Positions 9,009 through 16,927 of a stretch of 37,927 bases of DNA are shown here, piece after piece (position 1 is the stretch's first letter; each line of letters starts with the position of its first letter). The DNA is taken from assembly GCA_016938815.1 (NCBI GenBank), contig JAFGTX010000413.1, positions 1 to 37,927 on the forward strand. The letters are read 5' to 3'. The translations under genes and the position numbers were made by a program. Below the pieces are notes generated by a model. The model saw only the letters and a list, made by a program, of their open reading frames with translations. It did no database searches and was not told where the DNA came from. Source of the stretch: Clostridia bacterium (lineage in GTDB: Bacteria > Bacillota > Clostridia > Peptostreptococcales > Acidaminobacteraceae).

Positions 9009-9416
9009 ATGGGAGAACTTAAAAATTGTAAAAAATGCGGAAGAATGTTTTCTGCTGAGAATGGACAGCTTTTTTGTTCAAAGTGTAGAACGAACGATGA
9101 AGACGACTTTAAAGTTGTAAGAGAATATATTTATGATAATCCAAACAGCACGGTGCACGACGTACACGAAGCTACTGAGGTTTCTGAAGAAAAAATTCTG
9201 AAATTTTTGAGACAGGGGCGCTTGATCCTTAAAGGCGAAGGTGTTGGTCTCGAATGTGAACGTTGCGGCAAATCCATCAACACTGGTCGCTTCTGCGATA
9301 AATGCGCACATGAATTGAAATCAGGTTTTCAACAGGCATTTGGTGGTGAAGAGAAAAAGGAAGCTCCGGCTTCAAATGCTAAAAAAGGTGCAGGCATGCA
9401 TATAAAAAAATACTAA
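9009..9416 (+). CDS. yvyF: YvyF/TIGR03826-type flagellar-operon zinc-ribbon protein
   Basis: The 135-residue protein opens with a zinc-binding pair (CKKCGRMF and CSKC). A winged-helix-like central part (residues about 35-75, VREYIYDNPNSTVHDV) resembles MerR-like DNA-binding modules, and a second ribbon (CERCGKS and CDKC) lies near residues 82-98. The tail is basic and low-complexity. Proteins of this kind sit between comF and flgM in Firmicutes; their role is not established. The ATG at 9009 is preferred over the track start at 8967 because AAGGAGG lies five bases upstream of it and the domain begins directly after it. Confidence 0.88.
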   Translation: MGELKNCKKCGRMFSAENGQLFCSKCRTNDEDDFKVVREYIYDNPNSTVHDVHEATEVSEEKILKFLRQGRLILKGEGVGLECERCGKSINTGRFCDKCAHELKSGFQQAFGGEEKKEAPASNAKKGAGMHIKKY

Positions 9417-9423
9417 TTAAAAC

Positions 9424-9450
9424 TAAAGTTATCCTCAGGGATGCCGATAA
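9424..9450 (+). promoter_or_regulatory. Sigma-D (sigma-28) promoter of flgM
   Basis: TAAA (9424-9427), a 15-base spacer and GCCGATAA (9443-9450) match the sigma-D consensus exactly. It lies in the 70-base gap between yvyF and flgM. Confidence 0.9.
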
Positions 9451-9486
9451 TTATAATAAGAAATCGGCTGAACTGGGGGTTTTTTT
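9433..9486 (+). terminator. Terminator-like hairpin overlapping the flgM promoter and ribosome site
   Basis: CCTCAG pairs with CTGGGG (9433-9438, 9473-9478) and GCCGAT with ATCGGC (9443-9448, 9463-9468), separated by matched 4-base internal loops. Seven T residues follow at 9480-9486. Transcripts coming from yvyF would carry the whole hairpin. Transcripts started at the sigma-D promoter would lack its 5' arm. The 3' arm also holds the G-rich ribosome site of flgM. Confidence 0.65.
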
Positions 9487-9777
9487 ATGAGGATTAATAG
9501 TAGTCAGAACGTTCAACAAATGCTTAAAGCATATAACAAGAACGTATCTAAGGTTAAGGAAACAGAGAAAACAGCATTCAAATCAGACAAAATTGAAATT
9601 TCCGAATCTGCAAAGGATTTTCAAGTCGCAATGAAGGCATTTTCAGATCTTCCTGAAGTGAGAGAAGAAAAAGTAGACGATCTCAAGAAGAAGATTGCGG
9701 ATGGAAATTATCAACCTTCAGCTAAGGACATCGCGAAGAAAATGTTAAGTGACATGAAGACAAATAATGTGGGGTAA
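9487..9777 (+). CDS. flgM: Anti-sigma-D factor FlgM
   Basis: FlgM binds the flagellar sigma factor (sigma-D/28) and holds late genes silent until the hook-basal body is complete. The 96-residue length is typical. The N-terminal half starts MRINSSQNVQ and contains KSDKIEISESAKDFQ at about residues 32-46. The C-terminal helices VREEKVDDLKKKIADGNY and SAKDIAKKML form the sigma-binding part. The ribosome site is only a G-run (GGGGG, seven bases before ATG) and lies inside a hairpin arm. It has its own sigma-D promoter, so sigma-D activity feeds back on its inhibitor. flgN follows after 69 bases. Confidence 0.95.
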   Translation: MRINSSQNVQQMLKAYNKNVSKVKETEKTAFKSDKIEISESAKDFQVAMKAFSDLPEVREEKVDDLKKKIADGNYQPSAKDIAKKMLSDMKTNNVG

Positions 9778-9800
9778 TGCCGAGCCCCGATTATTTGTCT
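9758..9800 (+). repeat. Strong hairpin spanning the flgM stop codon
   Basis: AGACAAATAAT (9758-9768) and ATTATTTGTCT (9790-9800) are perfectly complementary over 11 bp, with an inner GGGG/CCCC helix. The stop codon TAA (9775-9777) lies in the loop. No T-run follows, so this is either a partial attenuator or an RNA-stability element rather than a standard terminator. Confidence 0.75.
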
Positions 9801-9846
9801 TATCCATTGTAGGCAGAAATTAGAATGATGTGGAGGAGTAGATGAC

Positions 9847-10341
9847 ATGAGAGAATTAGTGTCCACACTTATTTTGACTTTGGAGAAGGAAGAACAGATA
9901 TACAAGGATGTATTGGAACTGGCAAAGGAAAAGAAAAGTGTGCTGGTTGATGGAAAAATGAAAGAATTGGAAGCTATCACGAAGAAAGAACAGAATTATG
10001 TGGTTTCTCTGATTAAGGTAGAAGAGGCGAGAGAGAAGACGGTTCAGGCATTGCTTAAAGAATTGAATGTCTCGTCAGTTGAAAGCATTGCTGAATTGAT
10101 GGGCTTGCTATCGGATGAAGAAAAGCTTGCGGTTGGTAGTGCTAAAAGATCATTGCAGCATGTGCTGAAATTTGTAGATATTGAAAATCAGTTTAATCAA
10201 AAGTTGATTCAACAATCTTTGGATTTGTTGGAATTGAATTTAGAGATCTTTACCGATTATTCGAAATCAGGTACGAATTATCAAGGTAGCGGTGTAGATC
10301 AAGACAAAGAGAAGAAAAGTATTTTCGATGTCAAAGTATAG
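9847..10341 (+). CDS. flgN: FlgN-like flagellar export chaperone
   Basis: The 164-residue, strongly charged, all-helical protein occupies the FlgN (YvyG) position directly before flgK. FlgN-type chaperones bind the C-terminal helices of FlgK and FlgL in the cytoplasm and deliver them to the flagellar export gate. Visible features are heptad-like helices LVSTLILTLEKEEQIYKDVLELA (quoted in part as LILTLEKEEQIYKDV, residues 8-22) and a basic middle segment KKEQNYVVSLIKVEE typical of PF05130. GGAGGAG lies 9-15 bases upstream of the ATG. Sequence identity to characterised FlgN cannot be judged here, so position carries much of the weight. Confidence 0.85.
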   Translation: MRELVSTLILTLEKEEQIYKDVLELAKEKKSVLVDGKMKELEAITKKEQNYVVSLIKVEEAREKTVQALLKELNVSSVESIAELMGLLSDEEKLAVGSAKRSLQHVLKFVDIENQFNQKLIQQSLDLLELNLEIFTDYSKSGTNYQGSGVDQDKEKKSIFDVKV

Positions 10342-10356
10342 GGATAGAAAATTTAT

Positions 10357-10380
10357 TGCAAGGATGCACTTAATTAAGGA
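10357..10380 (+). promoter_or_regulatory. Candidate CsrA-binding sites in the flgK leader
   Basis: TGCA-AGGA-TGCA (10357-10368) forms a short hairpin with GGA in the loop and contains CAAGGATG, which matches the CsrA SELEX consensus CARGGAUG. A second GGA lies in the ribosome site AAGGAG (10376-10381). The same 10-mer GCAAGGATGC occurs in the flagellin leader. Regulation of flgK by CsrA is an inference. Confidence 0.5.
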
Positions 10381-10389
10381 GTGTAAAGT

Positions 10390-12051
10390 ATGTCATCATC
10401 ATTTTTAGGACTAAATATTTCCCTTTCGGGATTGTTTGCCAACCAAATGGCGCTAAGTGTGACGTCTCACAACGTGGCCAATGCGAATACAGAAGGTTAT
10501 TGTCGTCAAAGATTGGACATGACCCAATTTAGACCGGATATGGTCGCGGGTCTTGGGACGCTTGGTGTCGGTGTTGACGTTACTGCAGTCCAGCAAATTA
10601 GAGACGAATATACAGATGCCAAACTAAGAGACGAAACCTCTATGCTTGGAGAATGGGCTGCCAGAGCGGATACCCTAGCTCAAATAGAGGCGATTTTCAA
10701 CGAGCCATCCGACAGCTCCATCACACAGTTGATGGAGGATTTTTACTCAGCTATTCAAGAGCTCAGTGTCAATCCTGAAAACTTGACGGCGAGAACTTTG
10801 GTAAGACAGAGTTCCATTGCTTTAACGGATGGTGTTAATAGTATGTCTACATCCTTAAAGGAATTGCAGACGGATTTGAACTATGAATTCAACAACGCGG
10901 TGGAAGACATCAACCGAATTGCCGAAGAAATAGTAGGCATGAATAAGATCATTTACGAGTCTGAATTAGGGGTCGAAGGCAAAAACAACGACGTCAGAGA
11001 TCAAAGAAACGTGTTGATTGATGAACTTTCAGAATTTGTAGAAGTGGATTATTACGAGGACAACGAGGGACGTTTCCATTTGTCTGTTGGTGGTCATCTT
11101 TTGGTATCTCATTTTAGAGCGGATTCCTTAGAGGTGACGCAGCGTTCTTCTGACGCTAAAATAAATGAAAATGATGCAGATCAGCTGTATGAAGTACGTT
11201 GGTCTGATGGCAATAAATTAGTTTCCGGATCAGGAAGGTTAAAAGGCCTTCAGGATATGCGGGATAATATTGATGGAGATTATAAAGGCATTCCATACTA
11301 CGTGGATCAATTAGACAACTTCGTCGATACCCTTTCTGCTGAGATGAACAGAATTCATCAAGAGGGTTATGGTTTGGATGGAAGTACCGGCGTTGCCTTT
11401 TTCACCATCGACGGTATGAGTACCGAAGAGTTTGAAGACTATTTAAGGACAGAAGGCCTTGATGGTGGTGCTGGTGTCGATGTCACCAGTGCGGTGCTTG
11501 ATGGCGTGACTGAGGACATGGATTTTGATGAACGGTCAGAACTGATTCGAGACAACATGGATGCCATCCTAGCAGCCAATGAAGCTTATGAAAATAAATC
11601 GATCCGCCTTGTAGGAGACCAGTATTTGGTTGTCGATAAAATCAAGGCAGATCAACTTAGCATTTCTTCGGATATTTCAGATTTAAACAAGATTGCTTCT
11701 GCAGAGACGGAAGATGAAGAGCCTGGAGACGGCAGAAATATGCTGAATTTGTTGAACACCCGTCATAATGTTAAGCTGTATGACTGGGGTGCACCTGAGG
11801 ACTTTGTGAAGTCACTGGTTTCTAACTTAGGTGTTGATGCCAACCAAGCGAATAATGTGGTCAGTAATCAAGAGTTGTTGGTCAATTATTTTGAAACAAA
11901 GAAAGAATCGGTTTCAGGTGTTTCGCTAGATGAAGAGATGACCAATATGATCAAGTATCAAAATGCTTATAGTGCAAATGCACGTATGACCAACGTTTTT
12001 GATGAAATGTTGGATTTGGTTGTTAATAGATTAGGTACCGTAGGACGATAG
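10390..12051 (+). CDS. flgK: Flagellar hook-associated protein 1 (FlgK)
   Basis: FlgK forms the first junction zone between hook and filament after export through the flagellar type III system. The 553-residue length is within the normal range. The N-terminal rod-type motif is clear (LSGLFANQMALSVTSHNVAN, NTEGYCRQR; residues about 10-40) and the C-terminal helix ends with MTNMIKYQNAYSANARMTNV and a coiled tail. Together these form the D0/D1 core, with beta-rich exposed domains in between. AAGGAG stands eight bases upstream of the ATG. flgL begins 17 bases after the stop. The leader carries a possible CsrA hairpin. Confidence 0.96.
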   Translation: MSSSFLGLNISLSGLFANQMALSVTSHNVANANTEGYCRQRLDMTQFRPDMVAGLGTLGVGVDVTAVQQIRDEYTDAKLRDETSMLGEWAARADTLAQIEAIFNEPSDSSITQLMEDFYSAIQELSVNPENLTARTLVRQSSIALTDGVNSMSTSLKELQTDLNYEFNNAVEDINRIAEEIVGMNKIIYESELGVEGKNNDVRDQRNVLIDELSEFVEVDYYEDNEGRFHLSVGGHLLVSHFRADSLEVTQRSSDAKINENDADQLYEVRWSDGNKLVSGSGRLKGLQDMRDNIDGDYKGIPYYVDQLDNFVDTLSAEMNRIHQEGYGLDGSTGVAFFTIDGMSTEEFEDYLRTEGLDGGAGVDVTSAVLDGVTEDMDFDERSELIRDNMDAILAANEAYENKSIRLVGDQYLVVDKIKADQLSISSDISDLNKIASAETEDEEPGDGRNMLNLLNTRHNVKLYDWGAPEDFVKSLVSNLGVDANQANNVVSNQELLVNYFETKKESVSGVSLDEEMTNMIKYQNAYSANARMTNVFDEMLDLVVNRLGTVGR

Positions 12052-12068
12052 GGAGCAGGTGACAGATT

Positions 12069-15000
12069 ATGAGGATTACGAATAATTTACTCATTCAGAA
12101 TATGCTGTGGAATATGAATAATAACCTTGTTTCTATGAACGAACAGCAAACACAGCTTGCAACGGGTAAAAGGATTTCAAAACCTTCTGATGACCCGGTT
12201 GGAACGACACGCGTGATTAAAGTGAAATCGGATATCGCTGAAAACGAACAATACAAAGAAAATGTTAGTGACGCACAGTCGTGGTTGGATGTCAGCGAAA
12301 ACTCCCTCATGGACACGAAAGATATTTTACAGAGAATCAGGGAGTTGGCTGTTCAAGGCGCCAACGATACCTATACCGATGAGGAGACCGACAAGATTGC
12401 TAATGAAGTTAATCAATTATTGGAAGAACTGATTGTTAACGCAAATTCAACTATGGCAGGTCGATATCTATTTTCAGGTTTTAAAACGGATACAGAATTG
12501 ATGAATGAAGATGGCACCTATAAACTTGATATCACATCAGAGAAATTAAGCGACTTTGAAGCGATTGCTTATGAGATTGCGGTAGGTGAATATCTGGAGG
12601 TTGGTACAAATTACCTAGATGTCTATGGCATTGTACAAAATGATACAGCGCTTATGGACGCCTTTATATTTGATACTAAAAGTACGGGCAATGTTCAGTA
12701 TGCCGAAGCGACAGGGGATGCAGCGACGCATTCGAAAGCCCAGTTTCCCTTTAATTACAAACAAGACTTGCAAGCGGCGACAACAGAGGTAACGCTAGAT
12801 GGCGTAACATACACTTTGGAAGCCTCAAAATTGACGGGTAGAATCACCCAGTCTGAATTCATAGAAATTCTTTCGGATGCAAAACAGACGCTTCCAGCGC
12901 CTCCGGGACCACCGGCACCGACACCGACTTTAGGTGATGTAGCGGAAGTCTATTATGTGGCATCTGATGATCCGACCAATACGGCTGGTGAACTAGTCAT
13001 AGAAGCGAAGGCCTTTGGCCCGATAGTGATTGATATTTCAAATATGATTCCGGCAGCGACAACGCTCAGCTATGATGCGGCTTTGCCAGAAGTGGTCAAC
13101 GGTGTTGCAGAGAGCGTTCCTGTACATGGAAAAATTGAAGGCTATTTTGATTATAGCGTGAATCTTACTTCGGATAAAGATTTAGCCTTTACCATGGGTG
13201 GAATAACCTATAAGGTGGATACATCTGAATTTGATGGTACACTGACTGAAGCGGATTTTCTGGAATTAATTGATAACGCATCAGATAGTGCTGGCAATTT
13301 ACTGAAGGATTTTGTCAACGTCAATTTTGCATCTAAATTTGGCACCGTTGGCGTATTAACGTTAGAGACCAAAGTGCCATCTACTAGTACAACTTTGATA
13401 AAGGATAATGGGAATGCTTTCCCAGATTTCCCTAAAGTGACGGCTGGGGTAGATGGAGATGCGGGTGTAAGAGCTAGAATCAAAGGTGGCATTGATATCA
13501 CCCAAGATATCTCAGGTTCTGCAGTTGGTGATTTGTCCTTTACAATTGCTGGGAAAACCTATAGTGTAGACACGAGTACGATGGATGGCACACTAACTTC
13601 GGATCAAGTGTTGACTCTAATTGAAAATGCGAAAGATGCTAGTGGCAATCTGCTAAAGGATGCAGCGGAAGTAACTTATGTGAATGTATCCAATCCGTAT
13701 GAGCTTGTTATAGAAGCCAGGACACCAGCGGATGAGGTTCCAGAACTTGTTGACAACAGTGCTTTATTCGTGACAGGACCTTATTTAAGAGAAGGACAAG
13801 CTATTGAAGAAAATGCTTCGAGTGTTAATGCAAAATTGGAAGGTCCGATTGACCTTACTAAAGATATTTCTGCAGGAGCAGCTGACAGTTTGTCATTCAC
13901 CTTTGGAGACGAAACTTATACAGTCAATGTGTCCACGATGGATGGTACTTTGAGTGAAGAGGATTTCTTGAATGTTATCGAAGCAGCAAGTGACGGTCTA
14001 GGTGGCACGTTGAGTGATATAGCCTATGTTAGCTTTGGTAACGATGCGAATCCCTATAACCTAATTATTGAAGCGAAGAATCCAGATTCCTATTCGCCAA
14101 GTGCTGTGGATGCCAATGGGCTCTATATGGGAGGTACAACCTTAACTGATGGCGTCGCAGATATCGATCCAGTGACGACAAAAATTACTGGCACTTTGGA
14201 TATAGAAAAGGACATCACGGGAGCAACATTGAGTTATGCTATTGGTGGTGAGGTCTATACTGTGGATACATCTACCATGGATGGTACATTGACACTTAAT
14301 GATATTCAATCCTTAATAGAAAATGCGCCTGGTGGTGGTGGGGGGATATTGAGTGACGTGGCAACGGTAACAGTTAATACGACACTGAATCCCTATGAAT
14401 TTATCATTGAAGCAAAAGATGCACTGGATGATACAACGGTTGAAATCATAGATACCGGTAATATATATGTAAAAAGTCCTTATACCATAGGTGTAGGGAC
14501 GGTTGAACCTATAAAAGCTAAGATTGAGGGTACCTTTGATTATAGTGTGGATATTTCGGGAGAGTCGTTGACCTATACGGTAGATGGGACAACTTATACA
14601 GCAGATTTATCCAGTATGGATGGTACTTTGACAGAAGCTGAATTTTTAGAAGTTCTTAAGAATGCTTCGGATGGTTCGGATGGTAAGTTGAGCGATTGGA
14701 TGACGGTATCCTTTAGTTCGGTATCGGGAACAACGGGCACGTTGACCATTGAGCAGAAGACAGGCGCTGATGCGGTCGTTTCTGCAGGTGGGACTGTTGT
14801 TACAACGCCGACGGGTTATTCTGTAGCGCCAACCCTTACAGATGGCGTGGATGGTGTCATTGATACCAAAGCTATTGTGACCGGAACGGCTAAGATAACA
14901 GATGAAATGTTATCGGATCCTGTAACGGGTGTAGGGACTCAATCCTTTGTCATTACCTACAATGGAGAGACGGAGCGTATAGATATAGATTTATCTGAAA

Positions 15001-15536
15001 TTAATACGACAGAAGAATTAAAAGCGGCTATTGACTTGGAATTAAAGACAACCTTTGGTGACGACGGTGGTTCGCCGCCAATTAACAACGTAACTTTTGA
15101 TGTTGTTTTTGACGGTAGCAATGATGTGATTCAGTTTACAGCTGCAGGTAGAGATGATGGTAGTCAAGTATCTTTGAAAGTGGATGTCATCGTGTCGTCT
15201 AAGCCAAAATTAATGAAGGATATAGAGGATTTCACAACTGCTTTAACCAATAAAGATGATGAGGGTATCAATGAGTTTATCGGGAAATTGGATGAGCATT
15301 TAGACAATGTCTTATCGGTACTAGCGGGCATTGGTGCAAAAACAAACCGTTTAGATTTTGTTGAAAATAGGATTGACGATAATAACTTATCCATGACGGA
15401 GATTCTCAGTAAAGTTCAAGATATTGATTATGCCGCAGTGACTATCAAATTTAAAAGTTTAGAAAGTATCTATAAAGCTTCTTTATCGGTTGGCGCCAAA
15501 GTAATACAGCCAACATTGATTGATTTTCTCTCATAA
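12069..15536 (+). CDS. flgL: Flagellar hook-associated protein 3 (FlgL), giant form with tandem repeats
   Basis: FlgL forms the second junction ring between FlgK and the flagellin filament. The N-terminal flagellin-like core (residues 1-145; QLATGKRISKPSDDPVG, ILQRIRELAVQGAND, GRYLFSGFKT) and the C-terminal core (about 1045-1155; LDFVENRIDDNNLSM, FKSLESIYKASLSVGAKV) are ordinary. The protein is 1155 residues, whereas FlgL is usually about 300-500. The excess is a surface-exposed insert of about 700 residues made of related modules (see the repeat entry), with one proline-rich linker (PAPPGPPAPTP near residue 278) in the first. I saw no frameshift or stop. flgN upstream probably supplies its chaperone. 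It should be exported unfolded and placed at the hook-filament junction, where a long spoke-like projection would result. Confidence 0.93.
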   Translation: MRITNNLLIQNMLWNMNNNLVSMNEQQTQLATGKRISKPSDDPVGTTRVIKVKSDIAENEQYKENVSDAQSWLDVSENSLMDTKDILQRIRELAVQGANDTYTDEETDKIANEVNQLLEELIVNANSTMAGRYLFSGFKTDTELMNEDGTYKLDITSEKLSDFEAIAYEIAVGEYLEVGTNYLDVYGIVQNDTALMDAFIFDTKSTGNVQYAEATGDAATHSKAQFPFNYKQDLQAATTEVTLDGVTYTLEASKLTGRITQSEFIEILSDAKQTLPAPPGPPAPTPTLGDVAEVYYVASDDPTNTAGELVIEAKAFGPIVIDISNMIPAATTLSYDAALPEVVNGVAESVPVHGKIEGYFDYSVNLTSDKDLAFTMGGITYKVDTSEFDGTLTEADFLELIDNASDSAGNLLKDFVNVNFASKFGTVGVLTLETKVPSTSTTLIKDNGNAFPDFPKVTAGVDGDAGVRARIKGGIDITQDISGSAVGDLSFTIAGKTYSVDTSTMDGTLTSDQVLTLIENAKDASGNLLKDAAEVTYVNVSNPYELVIEARTPADEVPELVDNSALFVTGPYLREGQAIEENASSVNAKLEGPIDLTKDISAGAADSLSFTFGDETYTVNVSTMDGTLSEEDFLNVIEAASDGLGGTLSDIAYVSFGNDANPYNLIIEAKNPDSYSPSAVDANGLYMGGTTLTDGVADIDPVTTKITGTLDIEKDITGATLSYAIGGEVYTVDTSTMDGTLTLNDIQSLIENAPGGGGGILSDVATVTVNTTLNPYEFIIEAKDALDDTTVEIIDTGNIYVKSPYTIGVGTVEPIKAKIEGTFDYSVDISGESLTYTVDGTTYTADLSSMDGTLTEAEFLEVLKNASDGSDGKLSDWMTVSFSSVSGTTGTLTIEQKTGADAVVSAGGTVVTTPTGYSVAPTLTDGVDGVIDTKAIVTGTAKITDEMLSDPVTGVGTQSFVITYNGETERIDIDLSEINTTEELKAAIDLELKTTFGDDGGSPPINNVTFDVVFDGSNDVIQFTAAGRDDGSQVSLKVDVIVSSKPKLMKDIEDFTTALTNKDDEGINEFIGKLDEHLDNVLSVLAGIGAKTNRLDFVENRIDDNNLSMTEILSKVQDIDYAAVTIKFKSLESIYKASLSVGAKVIQPTLIDFLS
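13143..14888 (+). repeat. Five tandem protein modules of about 116 aa within flgL
   Basis: Modules begin at residues 359, 475, 594, 710 and 823, and the last ends at 940 (sizes 116, 119, 116, 113, 118). Each has the order: beta strand after an Asp/Ile-rich start, (Y)TVDTSxMDGTLTxxxF, helix LIENAxD, GxLxD, a strand V/F-rich, and LxIEAK. A diverged copy precedes them (about residues 228-358), and a flagellin-type domain follows (941-1040). Nucleotide identity between copies is only moderate, so the expansion is old. Confidence 0.85.
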
Positions 15537-15578
15537 TAATGGGTAAGGATAGTATGTAGAGCGAGTGGAGGTGTTCGT

Positions 15579-16151
15579 ATGAAACTGATGATTAGAAGTC
15601 AGCCCGCTATTTTAGCCTGGGAAACTAAGAATGCTCAGCAAACAACACCTTCTATGCCCAAAGAACCTCTTAATTTAGAAATTGAAGAACCACAAATGGA
15701 GATGGAAACGACGAAATCGGTTATCCATATCGATCAAGATCAGTGTTTTAACGAGTCTGGATTGAAGAACAACAGTGCCTTTCTAGAAGACATGGTAGCA
15801 CGCAGCAAGCAAGCGGTCATGGAAGGTATCGCGCATCGGGTGGAGGAAGGTAATCAGATGATGGCCATCGAGACTGGTCAGGATGCCATTGCAGAACAAG
15901 CTTCTTACAATGCGTGGGAACGATTTTATCATGAATTTGGGCTGGTAACGATGCCTATGAGTCGGCCGATTATTACGGTGGAAGAGGGCGATGTCAGTTA
16001 CAATTTCAAACGGGGTTCTGTACGGGTGCTCAATGGGCCTTTCCAAATTGATCGTGGGACCTATGAGCCTGGAAAAGTTGAGTATTACATGAAACAAAAA
16101 AATTCAATTACAATTACTCCTGTTGGAGATGAGGTAGATATAACTTTATAG
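15579..16151 (+). CDS. DUF6470 (YviE-like) protein
   Basis: The 190-residue protein matches the YviE/DUF6470 pattern: an N-terminal beta-strand series of short self-similar segments (LNLEIEEPQMEME, VIHIDQDQC) and a helix with AHRVEEGNQMMAIE and IAEQA (about residues 85-110). A C-terminal beta region contains PITVEEGDVSYNFKRGSV-like strands. Such genes sit between flgL and fliW in many Firmicutes; no biochemical role is known to me. GGAGG precedes the ATG by seven bases. It is in the middle of the flgK-flgL-fliW-csrA run, so co-transcription is likely. Confidence 0.82.
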   Translation: MKLMIRSQPAILAWETKNAQQTTPSMPKEPLNLEIEEPQMEMETTKSVIHIDQDQCFNESGLKNNSAFLEDMVARSKQAVMEGIAHRVEEGNQMMAIETGQDAIAEQASYNAWERFYHEFGLVTMPMSRPIITVEEGDVSYNFKRGSVRVLNGPFQIDRGTYEPGKVEYYMKQKNSITITPVGDEVDITL

Positions 16152-16166
16152 TATGGAGGCGTTTAA

Positions 16167-16610
16167 ATGGAATTAAAAACAAGTGGCTTTGGTGTAATTA
16201 GTTACTCAGAAGAAGATATCGTTCAATTTAATGCGGGCCTATACGGTTTTGAAAGCAATAAGTCTTTCTTGTATATCCCAAGCGAGGATAGCCAATTTCA
16301 GTTCAGTTGGTTACAGTCTATCGATGATCCAGATTTGGTATTCATTGTGACAGACCCCTTCCTATTCGTTGAAAATTACGATTTCAATTTAGATGAAGAC
16401 GTGGTGGATCAATTGAAAGTGGAAAAGCCAGAGGAATTGTGCATCCTTTCGATTGTAAATATAGGAGAGGAAGTAGAAAAGACAACCGTGAACATCAAGG
16501 CGCCAATCGTTATCAATATTGGTACGAAGGTCGGCAGACAAGTGATTTTGACGGAAGAATACCCTTATAAGTATTATATTTTCAATAAAGAACTTAATGA
16601 AGGGAAATAG
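16167..16610 (+). CDS. fliW: Flagellar assembly factor FliW
   Basis: FliW binds either flagellin or CsrA. When flagellin is exported, FliW is free to sequester CsrA and so relieves repression of flagellin translation. The 147-residue protein has the family's features: FNAGLYGFESNKSF near residues 18-31, FSWLQSIDDPDLVFIVTDPF (about 48-67), and the C-terminal NIKAPIVINIGTKVGRQV (about 109-126). TATGGAGG lies just upstream of the ATG. The stop is three bases before the csrA start, so translation of the two partners is probably coupled. Confidence 0.95.
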   Translation: MELKTSGFGVISYSEEDIVQFNAGLYGFESNKSFLYIPSEDSQFQFSWLQSIDDPDLVFIVTDPFLFVENYDFNLDEDVVDQLKVEKPEELCILSIVNIGEEVEKTTVNIKAPIVINIGTKVGRQVILTEEYPYKYYIFNKELNEGK

Positions 16611-16613
16611 TAT

Positions 16614-16841
16614 ATGTTGATTTTAACGCGTAAAAAGGATGAGAGTTTAATAATTAACGGTAATATTGAAATACAAGTCGTGGCGCTTGATGATGGCAAA
16701 GTGAAGCTTGGGATCAGTGCACCGAAGAGTGTTGAAATACACCGTAAGGAAATTTTTGAAAAGATACAAGAGGAAAACAAGTCTTCAATCATCCAGAAAA
16801 AGAATCTGGATGAACTGAAAAAATATATGAAAAAAGAGTAA
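16614..16841 (+). CDS. csrA: Carbon storage / translational regulator CsrA
   Basis: CsrA is a dimeric RNA-binding protein that recognises GGA in hairpin loops and blocks ribosome binding. In Firmicutes the flagellin leader is its main known target. The 75-residue product begins [15 protein letters not shown], and [16 protein letters not shown] carries the conserved Arg needed for RNA contact. The long basic C-terminal helix (after residue 55) suits FliW binding. It starts three bases after fliW. Its stop codon TAA forms the first part of the sigma-D -35 (TAAA) of the flagellin promoter. A ribosome site, GAAGGGAAATAGT, overlaps the end of fliW. Confidence 0.97.
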   Translation: MLILTRKKDESLIINGNIEIQVVALDDGKVKLGISAPKSVEIHRKEIFEKIQEENKSSIIQKKNLDELKKYMKKE

Positions 16842-16866
16842 AGTATTTTTATCGTTTGACCGATAA
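16839..16866 (+). promoter_or_regulatory. Sigma-D promoter of flagellin
   Basis: TAAA (16839-16842) and ACCGATAA (16859-16866) are separated by 16 bases, one substitution from the consensus GCCGATAA. The TAA of the -35 is the csrA stop codon. The leader would be about 105 bases long. Confidence 0.8.
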
Positions 16867-16927
16867 CTATTATGTATACCACAATGGTCTCTACGGCCGA
16901 GAGATTGTTGTTGGCTATAAATGTCAA

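Noticed and set aside
12069-15536. FlgL repeats as a CRISPR array or recent DNA tandem repeat
   Set aside because: The repeats are in protein-coding frame, about 350 bases long and diverged in DNA; there are no short direct repeats with spacers. No CRISPR, tRNA, rRNA or insertion sequence was seen in the window.
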